64,000 nt of DNA, from contig NZ_MUNP01000059.1 in assembly GCF_002001105.1 (NCBI RefSeq), positions 124,001 to 188,000 on the forward strand, in the 5' to 3' direction. Of the stretch, positions 52,806 through 60,356 are shown piece after piece. Position 1 is the stretch's first letter; every line of letters begins with the position of its first letter. The notes below the pieces were generated by a model. The model saw nothing but the letters and a program-made list of their open reading frames with translations, was not told where the DNA came from and searched no databases. The DNA is from Rhodanobacter sp. C06. Its GTDB lineage: Bacteria > Pseudomonadota > Gammaproteobacteria > Xanthomonadales > Rhodanobacteraceae. The position numbers were made by a program, and so were the translations under genes.

Positions 52806-53942
52806 ATGGCGTTCTATGAAGTGGAGCAGGGCAAACTGAACCGGATAGCGCGTGTTTCGCTGGCCAGCGTGCAGATGCAGGAGCGACGGGATGTGCAGGC
52901 GCTGCTGCGGAATCATCTGCCGGAGCTGATTCCGGACTTGCTGGTGATCGCTGAAGAATTCGGCGAATGGGATGAATCCAGGCGGCGTATCGACCTGCTA
53001 GCCATCGATCGCAATGCCAACCTCGTCGTGATCGAGTTGAAGCGTGGGGATAGTGGCAGCCATATGGAGTTGCAGGCGATTCGTTACGCTGCCATGGTTT
53101 CGACGATGACTTTTGAACAGGCGGTGCAGACCTACGAGGCATTCCTGGGTCGGCACGGTCAGAGTGGCAGTCGCGAACGCCTGCTGGAGTTCCTTGGCTG
53201 GTCGGAGCCGGACGAGGGCGAATTTGCGAACGACGTGCGAATTGTCTTGTTCTCGGAGGACTACTCGCGAGAGCTGACGACCTCGATCCTCTGGCTCAAT
53301 ACGACACGCAGTTTCGACATCACGTGCTTTCGCGTTGTCGCCTACAGGGTCGACCAGCGGGTCCTTTTGGATTTTCAGCAGATCATCCCGCTGCGGGAAG
53401 CACAGGAGTACCAAGTCAAGGTTCGCAACAAGCAGCAAGAGGTGCAGACCGCACGTCGCGAGCATGTGCCATGGAATGGCGAGTTCTACGCCAACTATGG
53501 CGATGAGGAGTACCGATCCTGGTCGGACGCGCAGAAGTACGGCTTCATCAGTGCAGGTGGAGGCGAGTGGTTCACCCGAACCCTCCGCTTGTTGATGCCC
53601 GGAGAGCGGGTCTGGGTCAATCGCCCGGGTGCGGGCTACATCGGGGTGGGCGTCATCGAAAGCGATCCGATTCCTGCCAAGGATTTCGTGGTGGACACCG
53701 ATTCCGGCCCGCAACGCTACCTGGATATCGGTCAGGTCCATCCGGGCATGAAGAAGTCTGCGGGAGATCCACTGCGTACGGACAAATTCGTCAAGATCCG
53801 CTGGCTGGCGACGGTACCCGAATCCAAGGCCGTTCGAGAAACCGGCTTCTTCGGAAACCAGAATTCGGCAGCCAAGCCAACAACGGCATCGTGGCCGCAG
53901 ACAGTCGGCAAACTCAAAATCGCTTTCGGGATCGATGATTGA
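52806..53942 (+). CDS. PD-(D/E)xK-type nuclease-like protein
   Basis: This is a 378-residue protein with a restriction-endonuclease-like core near the N terminus: RRRIDLLAIDRNANLVVIEL then KRG, giving D63, E77 and K79 as the D-ExK catalytic set. A helical LQAIRYAAMV follows. This part resembles the DUF91/NucS-type endonuclease fold. The C-terminal half (about 200-378, YQVKVRNKQQEVQTARREHV, then FISAGGGEWFTRTLRLLMPG) is unfamiliar and may recognise a modified or structured nucleic acid. It starts 54 bases after hsdM with a GGGG-type ribosome site and is probably part of the same defence island. Substrate unknown. Confidence 0.7.
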   Translation: MAFYEVEQGKLNRIARVSLASVQMQERRDVQALLRNHLPELIPDLLVIAEEFGEWDESRRRIDLLAIDRNANLVVIELKRGDSGSHMELQAIRYAAMVSTMTFEQAVQTYEAFLGRHGQSGSRERLLEFLGWSEPDEGEFANDVRIVLFSEDYSRELTTSILWLNTTRSFDITCFRVVAYRVDQRVLLDFQQIIPLREAQEYQVKVRNKQQEVQTARREHVPWNGEFYANYGDEEYRSWSDAQKYGFISAGGGEWFTRTLRLLMPGERVWVNRPGAGYIGVGVIESDPIPAKDFVVDTDSGPQRYLDIGQVHPGMKKSAGDPLRTDKFVKIRWLATVPESKAVRETGFFGNQNSAAKPTTASWPQTVGKLKIAFGIDD

Positions 53943-53944
53943 TC

Positions 53945-53984
53945 TGGAAAACAGGGGTCAGAGTTGGTCAGAGCGCACTTTCTT
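53945..53984. repeat. GGGGTCAGAGT-type repeat, copy 1
   Basis: GGAAAACAGGGGTCAGAGTT, then GGTCAGAGCGCACTTTCTTT, directly after the nuclease-like gene. The same element recurs at 55671-55698 and 56379-56415. From general knowledge such sequences accompany REP-type transposases in proteobacteria. Confidence 0.7.
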
Positions 53985-54071
53985 TGAAGTTGACGTCTTG
54001 AGCCGTGGACGCTGACGTAGGCTTGGAACGTTGAAAGTCGACTTTCACCGACTTTTTGTGGAGGCTTGTTG

Positions 54072-54791
54072 ATGGCAAAGTTTTTGAACACCAGCGCGAC
54101 CAACTATTTCCTTGAGGAGCTGATCAAGGATGCGAAGGATCGCCTGATCCTGATCAGCCCGTACTTGAAGCTCAACGACCGGGTGAAGGAGCTGCTGGCC
54201 GACAAGAACCGGTTGAAGATCGATGTGCGCATGGTTTACGGAAAGAGTGAGCTGCAGCCGGTGGAGATCAGCTGGTTGCGTGAGCTGAGCTATATCCGCA
54301 CCAGCTTCTGCAAGAACCTGCATGCCAAGTGCTATCTGAACGAGGAACTGTGCATTGTCACCAGCCTCAACCTCTACGAGTTCAGCCAGGTCAACAACAA
54401 TGAGATGGGTATCCTGATTCGGCGCGAAGAAGACTCCGAGCTGTACCGCGACGCTTATGAGGAAGCGCAGCGGATCATTCGCATCAGTGACGAAATCCGT
54501 ATCTCGATGGAACGTGTTGCCACGTCTGAGAGCGCCGGCACGGAAGAGGGCGAGCACGACGCCGGCAGGGATGACGCCGATACGGTTGGCAAGCTCACTA
54601 CCTCCAAGCTAGCCCGCAAGCTGGGGTTGAAGACGACCGAACTGACGGACAGATTGCTCGCGATGGCGTACCTAGAGCTCAAGTCCGACAAGACGCACCT
54701 CACTGAGAAAGGGAAGGCTGCGGGTGGCGAGTTCCGAATGAGCCAGCGCTTTGGCGGATATTTTCTTTGGCCCGACTCGTTGAAGGTCTGA
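54072..54791 (+). CDS. Phospholipase-D-like (single HKD) protein with winged-helix tail
   Basis: This is a 239-residue protein. The N-terminal PLD-like domain (1-140) has the HKD half-motif HAKCYLNE (H84, K86, with Glu91 in place of the usual Asp), followed by TSLNLYEFS (S98, N100) and NNNEMGILI (E111). One HKD per chain implies a dimer, as in Nuc and BfiI-type nucleases. After an acidic linker (about 150-170) a winged-helix-like domain follows (KLTTSKLARKLGLKTTELTD to YFLWP). GGAGG seven bases upstream fixes the start. A nuclease role beside the R-M genes is inferred. Confidence 0.75.
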   Translation: MAKFLNTSATNYFLEELIKDAKDRLILISPYLKLNDRVKELLADKNRLKIDVRMVYGKSELQPVEISWLRELSYIRTSFCKNLHAKCYLNEELCIVTSLNLYEFSQVNNNEMGILIRREEDSELYRDAYEEAQRIIRISDEIRISMERVATSESAGTEEGEHDAGRDDADTVGKLTTSKLARKLGLKTTELTDRLLAMAYLELKSDKTHLTEKGKAAGGEFRMSQRFGGYFLWPDSLKV

Positions 54792-54897
54792 CTGGTGCGC
54801 GGGATCCGGATAAGAGTCAGGTTCATTTAACTCGACTTGGTAATTTGACCTGACTTCTTTGTTTGGATCGTGAGCCTGCAGCTCGTGAAAAGGTGTC

Positions 54898-54920
54898 CGC
54901 GAAAAGGTATCAGGGACAAT
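54898..54920. repeat. AAAAGGTnTCAGGGACAATT repeat, copy 1
   Basis: GCGAAAAGGTATCAGGGACA followed by ATT, in the 282-base spacer before the RDD gene. A close copy occurs at 63829-63851 and a diverged one at 55549-55572. No gene is seen in this spacer. Confidence 0.6.
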
Positions 54921-55073
54921 TAAGCGGACCCTGTTTCGTGGGAAAGGACTTTACTTTGTAATCTGTGTTCTTGATTGATGGATGGTAGGGGTGGGGGCGC
55001 GGTGTTGGATATATTCCAAAGAAATCGTGGGTGACTCTGTTCAACCGGGGCGACACATACAAGGGGAAGTATT

Positions 55074-55538
55074 GTGAATAACGAGTTCAATCCATATTCG
55101 GCGCCTGAGGCCACTGTCGTCGATGCCGCCGATCATCGGCCAAGGGAAGTGGCTGGTAAGTGGCTGCGTTTTGGCACGCTTGTCATTGATTACATCTGTT
55201 TTTACATATCCGCGGCGTTGCTTGGCCTTGTCGTTGGCATGCTGTTTGGGCCGGCAGGCGTAGTGGCAATGCGGAAAATGCCGAGCATAGTGCTCGGTTC
55301 ATTGATGCTTCTGAGCTTTTATTGTTTCTTCGAGGGCATTTGGGCACGCACGCCAGGAAAGCTGGTCTTCGGTACTGCCGTCGTGAACCTCCAGGGCGAA
55401 AAGCCAAGATTTTCACAAATTGTCGGTCGCACTTTTTGCCGCTTCATACCGTTCGAGGCGTTTTCCTTTTTGGGGGATGGTGATGGCTGGCACGATTCCA
55501 TCCCCAAGACACAAGTGGTGCGAGTTCGCGGGCGTTGA
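55074..55538 (+). CDS. RDD-family membrane protein
   Basis: This is a 154-residue protein with a cytoplasmic N terminus (NNEFNPYSAPEATVVDAADH), two clear membrane helices (IDYICFYISAALLGLVVGML and IVLGSLMLLSFYCFFEGIWA) and the RDD-type segment ARTPGKLVFGTAVVNLQGEK followed by IVGRTFCRFIPFEAFSF. RDD proteins are small membrane proteins of largely unknown role, some linked to ion exchange. It starts with GTG (AAGGGG upstream). Codon use is clearly less GC-rich than in the core genes, which suggests recent acquisition. Confidence 0.8.
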   Translation: MNNEFNPYSAPEATVVDAADHRPREVAGKWLRFGTLVIDYICFYISAALLGLVVGMLFGPAGVVAMRKMPSIVLGSLMLLSFYCFFEGIWARTPGKLVFGTAVVNLQGEKPRFSQIVGRTFCRFIPFEAFSFLGDGDGWHDSIPKTQVVRVRGR

Positions 55539-55591
55539 TGCTCGTGTTGCGAAAAGGTTTCGGGGAAAATTTTCAAGCAGATAACGGGGCG

Positions 55592-55619
55592 GAGGCAATT
55601 GAGTCGAGGGAATTGCCTC
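55592..55619. repeat. REP-like hairpin with 9-bp stem
   Basis: GAGGCAATT, 10 bases, AATTGCCTC. The left part is preceded by ATAACGGGGCG; a similar stretch ACAACGGGACGGAGGCAAT occurs at 56420-56438. These look like halves of a REP element associated with the transposase remnant nearby. Confidence 0.65.
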
Positions 55620-55670
55620 TGCCACCTTTGCGGCGCGGGACTATGAACACAGGGTCGGCGTGCGTGGGGG

Positions 55671-55698
55671 CGAAAACAGGGGTCAGAGTACACTTTTC
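55671..55698. repeat. GGGGTCAGAGT-type repeat, copy 2
   Basis: CGAAAACAGGGGTCAGAGTA followed by CACTTTTC. Same element as at 53945 and 56379. Confidence 0.7.
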
Positions 55699-55835
55699 AG
55701 TCGGTTGGCATTTTGCGTTGTCGCCCGATCCTGAGTGGTCCGACCGGGCGCGCCAGCTGGGCTTCGATGGCGGGACGAAAGCGACACCAAGTTCAAGAGC
55801 GCTTACGACAAGATCGCCATGGGAGCTGAAAAGTA

Positions 55836-56339
55836 ATGTCTCGTCCTGGTCGGATTCAAGCCGGTTTGTTGCTGCTTTCGCTGATCTGCGTCGAAGCGTT
55901 TGCGACCCAGCCGGGTCCAGCTTCGCTATGCGACGCTGCGCAAACCAGCTACTTCAGCTGCCAGACCGCGTGACACCGGACGCTGAGCCTGTGCGGTACG
56001 CTGCCGTCGGCATTGCAGTATCGCTATGGCACGCCGCGGAAGATCGAGCTTTCCTATCCGGATGACGCGGCACAAGGTGCGCAGCAGTTTGCCTTTGCGC
56101 ACTACAGCCGCTACCAGACAGAGCGAGTCGAAATCAGCTTCAATCACCGTGATGCGGACTACACCGTGTTCGATTATACCGAAAACGGTAAACGCAGCGC
56201 TGGCGTGCATGTATCCACCGTGGCAGGCAACTCAGCCGAAATCCGTTGTGCGGGCGAGATCATGGGCACGCTGGCACCGATGGGCAAGAGTCTGCATTGC
56301 GATACCGATAGCGCGCTCAATGCCGGGCAGTGCCATTGA
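55836..56339 (+). pseudogene. Exported protein gene interrupted by an in-frame TGA
   Basis: One reading frame of 167 codons begins with a signal peptide (IQAGLLLLSLICVEAFATQP). It continues through CDAAQTSYFSCQTA, hits TGA at 55971-55973, and then resumes in the same frame as HRTLSLCG, YRYGTPRKIELSYPDD and YTVFDYTENGKRSAGVHVST to ALNAGQCH. The two parts make sense only together, and a single CGA-to-TGA change would explain the stop (QTA-R-HRTLSLCG). Similar small exported Cys-containing proteins of unknown function occur in Xanthomonadaceae. The gene lies in the decayed, repeat-rich edge of the defence island. Sequencing error is the alternative to a true nonsense mutation. Confidence 0.65.
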
Positions 56340-56378
56340 TGCGCTCCGGGCAAAAAGGCCACTGGGGTGAGGCGCTTT

Positions 56379-56415
56379 GGAAACACGGGTCAGAGTGCAC
56401 TTTCTTTCGGGATAG
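56379..56415. repeat. GGGGTCAGAGT-type repeat, copy 3
   Basis: GGAAACACGGGTCAGAGTGC then ACTTTCTTTCGGGATAG, followed at 56420-56438 by a GGAGGCAAT half-hairpin. Third copy of the element found at 53945 and 55671. Confidence 0.7.
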
Positions 56416-56480
56416 CGGGACAACGGGACGGAGGCAATCAAGCTACGCTGGCCTGCGTGCAAACAGTTCCCGGCCCCGGC

Positions 56481-56655
56481 CATGCGGAGTCTTTGAACAG
56501 GCTCTTGCGCTCACGCATGCCCGTTCCCGGCGCCCCTGACGAAATCGGCGAACGCGCGCGGCAGCGTGGGCAGGTGCTTGCGGCCGGGGTAGTAAAGGTA
56601 CGGTCCGCTGAAGGCTTGCCACCATGGCTTGAGCAGCGGCACCAGGGCGCCGCTG
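56481..56655 (-). pseudogene. Duplicated 3' fragment of the LysR gene at 59334
   Basis: This stretch repeats 59298-59478 with high identity. On the minus strand it still reads GALVPLLKPWWQAFSGPYLY, then YPGRKHLPTLPRAFADFVRG and AGNGHA with a stop at 56511. That is the last 50 or so residues of the intact LysR (there ...LPAPLRAFVDFVRAAGNGHP). The duplicated part also includes about 30 bases beyond the stop. It joins the transposase remnant at about 56655. Clearly a broken partial copy. Confidence 0.85.
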
Positions 56656-56779
56656 CGCCAAGCAGGTGCAGGTAGCGGTGCCGGTCTGCATCATCCAGCA
56701 AGCAGGGCAGGCGGTTGTTGCCGCGCCGGACGATATGCTGGGGGATACCGGGAAGGTCGAGTCGGGGTTGCGTGGCCAT
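56656..56779 (-). pseudogene. Truncated REP-associated tyrosine transposase (N-terminal part)
   Basis: From the ATG at 56779 (minus strand) the frame reads MATQPRLDLPGIPQHIVRRG, then NNRLPCLLDDADRHRYLHLL. This is the start of a REP-associated tyrosine transposase (RAYT, Y1/HUH fold), which in such proteins carries the H-(I/V)-x-x-RGN motif. After about 40 residues it runs directly into the duplicated LysR fragment, so the HUH and tyrosine motifs are lost and it cannot be active. It is probably the source of the REP-like repeats in this area. Confidence 0.8.
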
Positions 56780-56914
56780 GCACGCAGGGTCACGCAGGAC
56801 CTTGGAATCGCATACCGGACCTCGCCGCGACTTGCCGTAGATGCGGGGTGCAGCGAACTGCATGAAAGTGAACCGGCCCCCGTTCGACCGGCGTCTTTTG
56901 CCAAGGAGACCTGG

Positions 56915-57508
56915 ATGAAACAATACGGTTTGACCCTGGAGCGCATATCCGCCTTCACCGACGGCGTCTTCGCCGTGATCATCACCATCCTGGTGATCGA
57001 TCTTCACGCGCCAGACGTCGCGACCTGGGCAGCGCTGGCGCAGGAATGGCCGACCGCGATCAGCTATGCCGTGAGCTACTTGTTCGTCGCCATTGCGTGG
57101 TTGAACGGGCACTATCTGCTGAGCCACGCAACGCGCGTCACGTCAAAGTTGATCTGGTCGAATTTCGCGCACCTTTTCTCGGTGTCCCTGTTGCCGTTCG
57201 TGACGGCGTGGATGTCCAAGACGCGTCTGGGCGCGGTGGCGGTATGTCTCTACGCCATCGTGTTCGTGCTGGTCAACGCCAGCTACTTCGCGCTATTCAT
57301 GGAGGCGGTCGACACGGTAGGAGAGGAACTCGTTTCCGGGCCGACCAAGCGGTTGATGCGCATGCGTGCAGTTCTCACGCTATTGATATTCGCGGGGGCT
57401 GCGGCGCTGGCGCTCTGGTTTCCGATCGCCGGCTTCTGCGTTGTGACCCTGACTCTCCTGACTTATCTGCATCCGAGCTCGACGCAGGTGATCCCTCGCG
57501 GCTCGTGA
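56915..57508 (+). CDS. TMEM175/DUF1211-family channel-like protein
   Basis: This is a 197-residue six-helix membrane protein. The first helix carries the family signature RISAFTDGVFAVIITILVID (R-x3-FSDG-type, with Thr for Ser). Further helices include AVSYLFVAIAWLNGHYLL, LFSVSLLPFVTAW and LTLLIFAGAAALALWFPIAG. Bacterial TMEM175 proteins form tetrameric potassium-permeable channels. AAGGAG six bases upstream fixes the start at 56915. It lies right after the transposase remnant and is convergent with the GGDEF gene. Confidence 0.85.
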   Translation: MKQYGLTLERISAFTDGVFAVIITILVIDLHAPDVATWAALAQEWPTAISYAVSYLFVAIAWLNGHYLLSHATRVTSKLIWSNFAHLFSVSLLPFVTAWMSKTRLGAVAVCLYAIVFVLVNASYFALFMEAVDTVGEELVSGPTKRLMRMRAVLTLLIFAGAAALALWFPIAGFCVVTLTLLTYLHPSSTQVIPRGS

Positions 57509-57565
57509 AAACCCATGACGATGTCGGGTCCACTTGCACCTTGGCTGGAAGCAAGCCCGCCCCGG

Positions 57566-59233
57566 TCAGTTCGTGTCCCCATTCCCCACAAAGACGCACA
57601 CGCTCAACGCATGGCTCTTGGCCTGGTACATCGCGGCGTCCGCGGCGCGCAGGTAGTCGTCGGTGGTCGCGAAGCCGGCGTGGCTGCCGACCACGCCGAT
57701 GCTTGCGCCGCAGGTCACGGTGTGCGGGCCGATCCGGTAGGGGGTCGCGAGGGCGGCCGCCATCTGCCGGGCGCGGTCGGCGGCGCCCGCGGGATCGATG
57801 GACTCCAGCAGCACGTTGAACTCGTCGCCGCTCATGCGGGCGACGAGATCGATGGGCCGCACGCAGGTTTCCAGCCGGCGCGCCACCTGCTGCAACAGTT
57901 GGTCGCCCACGTGGTGTCCAAGGCTGTCGTTGACGGCCTTGAACCGGTCGAGGTCCAGCAGCAGCACGGCGAACGTGGTGGTGTCCCCGTGTGACGGCGC
58001 GTCGCCAGCTTTCGAAGCGCCGTCCCGGTGCAGCGCGATGGCGTGTTCGAGGCGGTCGCGGAACAGCGGCCGGCCGGGCAGGTTGGTCAGGGCGTCATAC
58101 GAGCTGCCCCGTTCCGCCAGGTCGCTCAGTGACCCGGCCATGCGCACGGCGGTGCCGTCTTCGAACTGGGCGATGCCGCGCCAGTTGAGCCACACCAGCC
58201 GCCCCGACCCATGACGGGCGCGAAAGTCCACCGAGAAGTTCGGGTGGTGGCCCGACAGGTGCCTGCGGTAGGCCGCCTCCACGCGCTGGTGGTCGTCGGG
58301 ATCGATGAGCCGTTGCAGGAACTGCCAGCCGTCTTCATGCAGGTGGCCGGTGTCGTCCAGCCCGACAATCTCATGGAAGCGCTGGGACACGTGCAGCACG
58401 CCCGTCTGCAGGTTCCAGTCCCAGATGCCGTCGTTGGAGCCGCGGGTGGCGAGTGCGTAGCGGTTGTCGGATCGCACCAGTTCGAGTTCGGTGCTTTTCT
58501 GCTCGGTCACGTCGATCATCAGGCCGATCATGCGGTTCGGGCGGCCATCGTCGACATCCACGCGGCACAGGTCGCGCACCCACACGACATCGCCGGATTT
58601 GGCGATCAACCGGTAGCTCATCTCGTACGCATAACTGTGCTTGGCGTAGTAGGCGGCATCGTCGATGACCAGGGCTTCCGCCAGGTCGTCGGGATGCACG
58701 TGCGCCCGCCAGAAACCCGGGTCGGCCCGCCACTCTTCCACCGAGTAGCCGAAAAGGCGCTCGACCTGCGGGCTGAGGAAGGTGTTGCCCACGCCAAGCT
58801 CCGCTTCCCACACGACGCCGTCGATGGTTTCCAGCAGCCGCAGGAAGCGCTGGCGGTCGTCCATCAATACCTGCTCGCCGATCTCGGTGATCTCGATCAG
58901 GACGCCCTGGCGACTGATCACGCGATCCGCGGCGTCGGTCTTCGGATGCAGCTGCAGGCGCATCCAGCGATGGGCCGAGTCGGCGAAGCGCAAGCGGAAC
59001 ACCGGCATGCCCGCTCGCAAGGCTCCGGTGTCGTCGGGATGCACGAAGTCGAGCAGGGACTGGCCGAGCGTCCGCTCCACCGGATGGCCCGTGAGCTTGT
59101 GCCAGGCGGGATTCAAGTAGGTGATGATCCACCATGCGTCCGTTTGCACCACCGCGTCGGGCAGCAGTTGCAACAGTTCTTCGGACGGCGTGAGAGGGGC
59201 GGGCATCGGTGGCTTATGCTCACCGAAGCGCAA
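57566..59233 (-). CDS. PAS-domain diguanylate cyclase
   Basis: This is a 555-residue cytoplasmic protein with three PAS/PAC sensor domains (about 15-120, 130-250, 260-385). A C-terminal GGDEF domain follows (about 395-550: YDALTNLPGRPLFRDRLEHA, LLLDLDRFKAVNDSLGHHVG, ARMSGDEFNVLL). The active-site loop reads SGDEF, a variant seen in active cyclases, so c-di-GMP synthesis is possible. No transmembrane segment and no EAL domain. The first methionine (MRFGEHKPPM) or the one nine codons later may be the start. The signal is unknown. Confidence 0.9.
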   Translation of the reverse strand: MRFGEHKPPMPAPLTPSEELLQLLPDAVVQTDAWWIITYLNPAWHKLTGHPVERTLGQSLLDFVHPDDTGALRAGMPVFRLRFADSAHRWMRLQLHPKTDAADRVISRQGVLIEITEIGEQVLMDDRQRFLRLLETIDGVVWEAELGVGNTFLSPQVERLFGYSVEEWRADPGFWRAHVHPDDLAEALVIDDAAYYAKHSYAYEMSYRLIAKSGDVVWVRDLCRVDVDDGRPNRMIGLMIDVTEQKSTELELVRSDNRYALATRGSNDGIWDWNLQTGVLHVSQRFHEIVGLDDTGHLHEDGWQFLQRLIDPDDHQRVEAAYRRHLSGHHPNFSVDFRARHGSGRLVWLNWRGIAQFEDGTAVRMAGSLSDLAERGSSYDALTNLPGRPLFRDRLEHAIALHRDGASKAGDAPSHGDTTTFAVLLLDLDRFKAVNDSLGHHVGDQLLQQVARRLETCVRPIDLVARMSGDEFNVLLESIDPAGAADRARQMAAALATPYRIGPHTVTCGASIGVVGSHAGFATTDDYLRAADAAMYQAKSHALSVCVFVGNGDTN

Positions 59234-59297
59234 TCGTCGAGTCCAGCCCCTGGGCGTGAAGCCCGGGCCAGAAAGATGCAGTCCATCAGGCGCCGCC

Positions 59298-59478
59298 CAT
59301 GCGGAGCCTTTGAACAGACTCTTGCACTCGCGCTCACGGATGCCCGTTCCCGGCGGCCCTGACGAAGTCGACGAACGCGCGCAGCGGTGCGGGCAGGTGC
59401 TTGCGGCCGGGGTAGTAGAGATACGGCCCGCTGAAGGCTTGCCACCAGGGCTTGAGCAGCGGCACCAGGGCGCCGCTG
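59298..59478. repeat. Source copy of the LysR-end duplication
   Basis: This segment covers the last 145 bases of the LysR gene and 36 bases beyond it. It is repeated in the same orientation at 56481-56655 with scattered mismatches and small indels. The direct repeats enclose the transposase remnant, the channel gene and the GGDEF gene, about 2.8 kb. Confidence 0.8.
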
Positions 59479-60245
59479 TCCAGGTGCGGCTGCAGCCACG
59501 CTTCGAACAGGTGGATGATGCCGAGGCCGTCCACCGCCGCGGCGACCTTGAGATCCACCGCAGCGCCCAGGCGCACCAGCAGGGGGCCGGTGGGGTCCAC
59601 GCGCACGATCTCGCCCTTGCGCTCGAATTCCCACGCGGGAATGACGCCGCTGGAGAATTGGCCGCGCAGGCAGGCGTGCCGCAGCAGGTCGCGGGGATGG
59701 CGCGGGCGGCCGTGCGCTTCGAGGTATTCCGGTGCGGCGGCGGTGGCCATGCGCTGCACGCGCGGGCCGATCGGCACGGCGATCATGTCCTTCTCCAGCC
59801 GCTCGTCGTAGCGGATGCCGGCGTCGCAGCCGGCGGCCAGCATGTCGACGAAGCTGTCCTCGACGATGACTTCCAGCCGGATGTCGGGGTAGGCCTTGAG
59901 GAAGGGCGTGACGATGGCGGGCAACACCAGTCGGGCCGCCACGGCGGGCACGTTGAGCCGCAGCGTGCCGGCGGGGCGGTCGCGGTAGTGGTTCACCACG
60001 TCGAGCGCACTTTGCACCTCGCCCAGCGCGGGCGACAGCCGTTCGGCCAGGCGTGCGCCCGCCTCGGTGGGGGCGACGTGGCGCGTGGTGCGGTGGAGCA
60101 GGCGCACGCCCAGGTGCGCTTCCAGCCGGCGCACGCTTTCGCTCAGGCGCGAGGCCGACATGCCGCTGCCGCGCGCGCCTTCGCGGAAGCCGCCGGCGCG
60201 CACCACGGCGAGGAAGGCGAAGATATCCCGCAGGTCTGTGTCCAT
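59334..60245 (-). CDS. LysR-family transcriptional regulator (module 2)
   Basis: This is a 303-residue regulator: helix-turn-helix DIFAFLAVVRAGGFREGARG, SASRLSESVRRLEAHLGVRL, then the effector domain starting GTLRLNVPAVAARLVLPAIV. It resembles the regulator at 15962 in layout (DAGIR, the polar 'MIAVPIG' strand, PYLYYPGRKHLPAPLRAFVD end), so the two belong to the same LysR branch. It diverges from an aldo/keto reductase gene and probably acts on the inverted repeat at 60265. Its 3' end has a partial copy at 56481. Confidence 0.9.
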   Translation of the reverse strand: MDTDLRDIFAFLAVVRAGGFREGARGSGMSASRLSESVRRLEAHLGVRLLHRTTRHVAPTEAGARLAERLSPALGEVQSALDVVNHYRDRPAGTLRLNVPAVAARLVLPAIVTPFLKAYPDIRLEVIVEDSFVDMLAAGCDAGIRYDERLEKDMIAVPIGPRVQRMATAAAPEYLEAHGRPRHPRDLLRHACLRGQFSSGVIPAWEFERKGEIVRVDPTGPLLVRLGAAVDLKVAAAVDGLGIIHLFEAWLQPHLDSGALVPLLKPWWQAFSGPYLYYPGRKHLPAPLRAFVDFVRAAGNGHP

Positions 60246-60264
60246 TGTCCTGATTCCCGCACGG

Positions 60265-60283
60265 CCCGTGCCGATTGCACGGG
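60265..60283. promoter_or_regulatory. CCCGTGC-N5-GCACGGG inverted repeat, candidate LysR operator
   Basis: A perfect 7-bp inverted repeat with a 5-base spacer in the divergent spacer, 20 bases from the LysR start and 74 bases from the aldo/keto reductase start. Position and symmetry fit a LysR autoregulatory site. Inferred. Confidence 0.6.
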
Positions 60284-60356
60284 ATTATCGGCCAGGTGAC
60301 CGCGGCGTACAGTGCGGGCCTCGGCGCCAACTGGCCGCCCTTGTCCGGAGACGATC

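Noticed and set aside
55535-55835. An open frame running across the repeat and into the interrupted gene
   Set aside because: It crosses repeat elements and has no ribosome site or domain. A short frame ending DTKFKSAYDKIAMGAEK just before 55836 may be the relic of another gene end, but it is too short to name.
43700-56900. An integrative element with integrase, tRNA target and att sites
   Set aside because: No integrase, tRNA gene or matching end repeats were found; the island is defined only by content and by the repeat-rich right edge.
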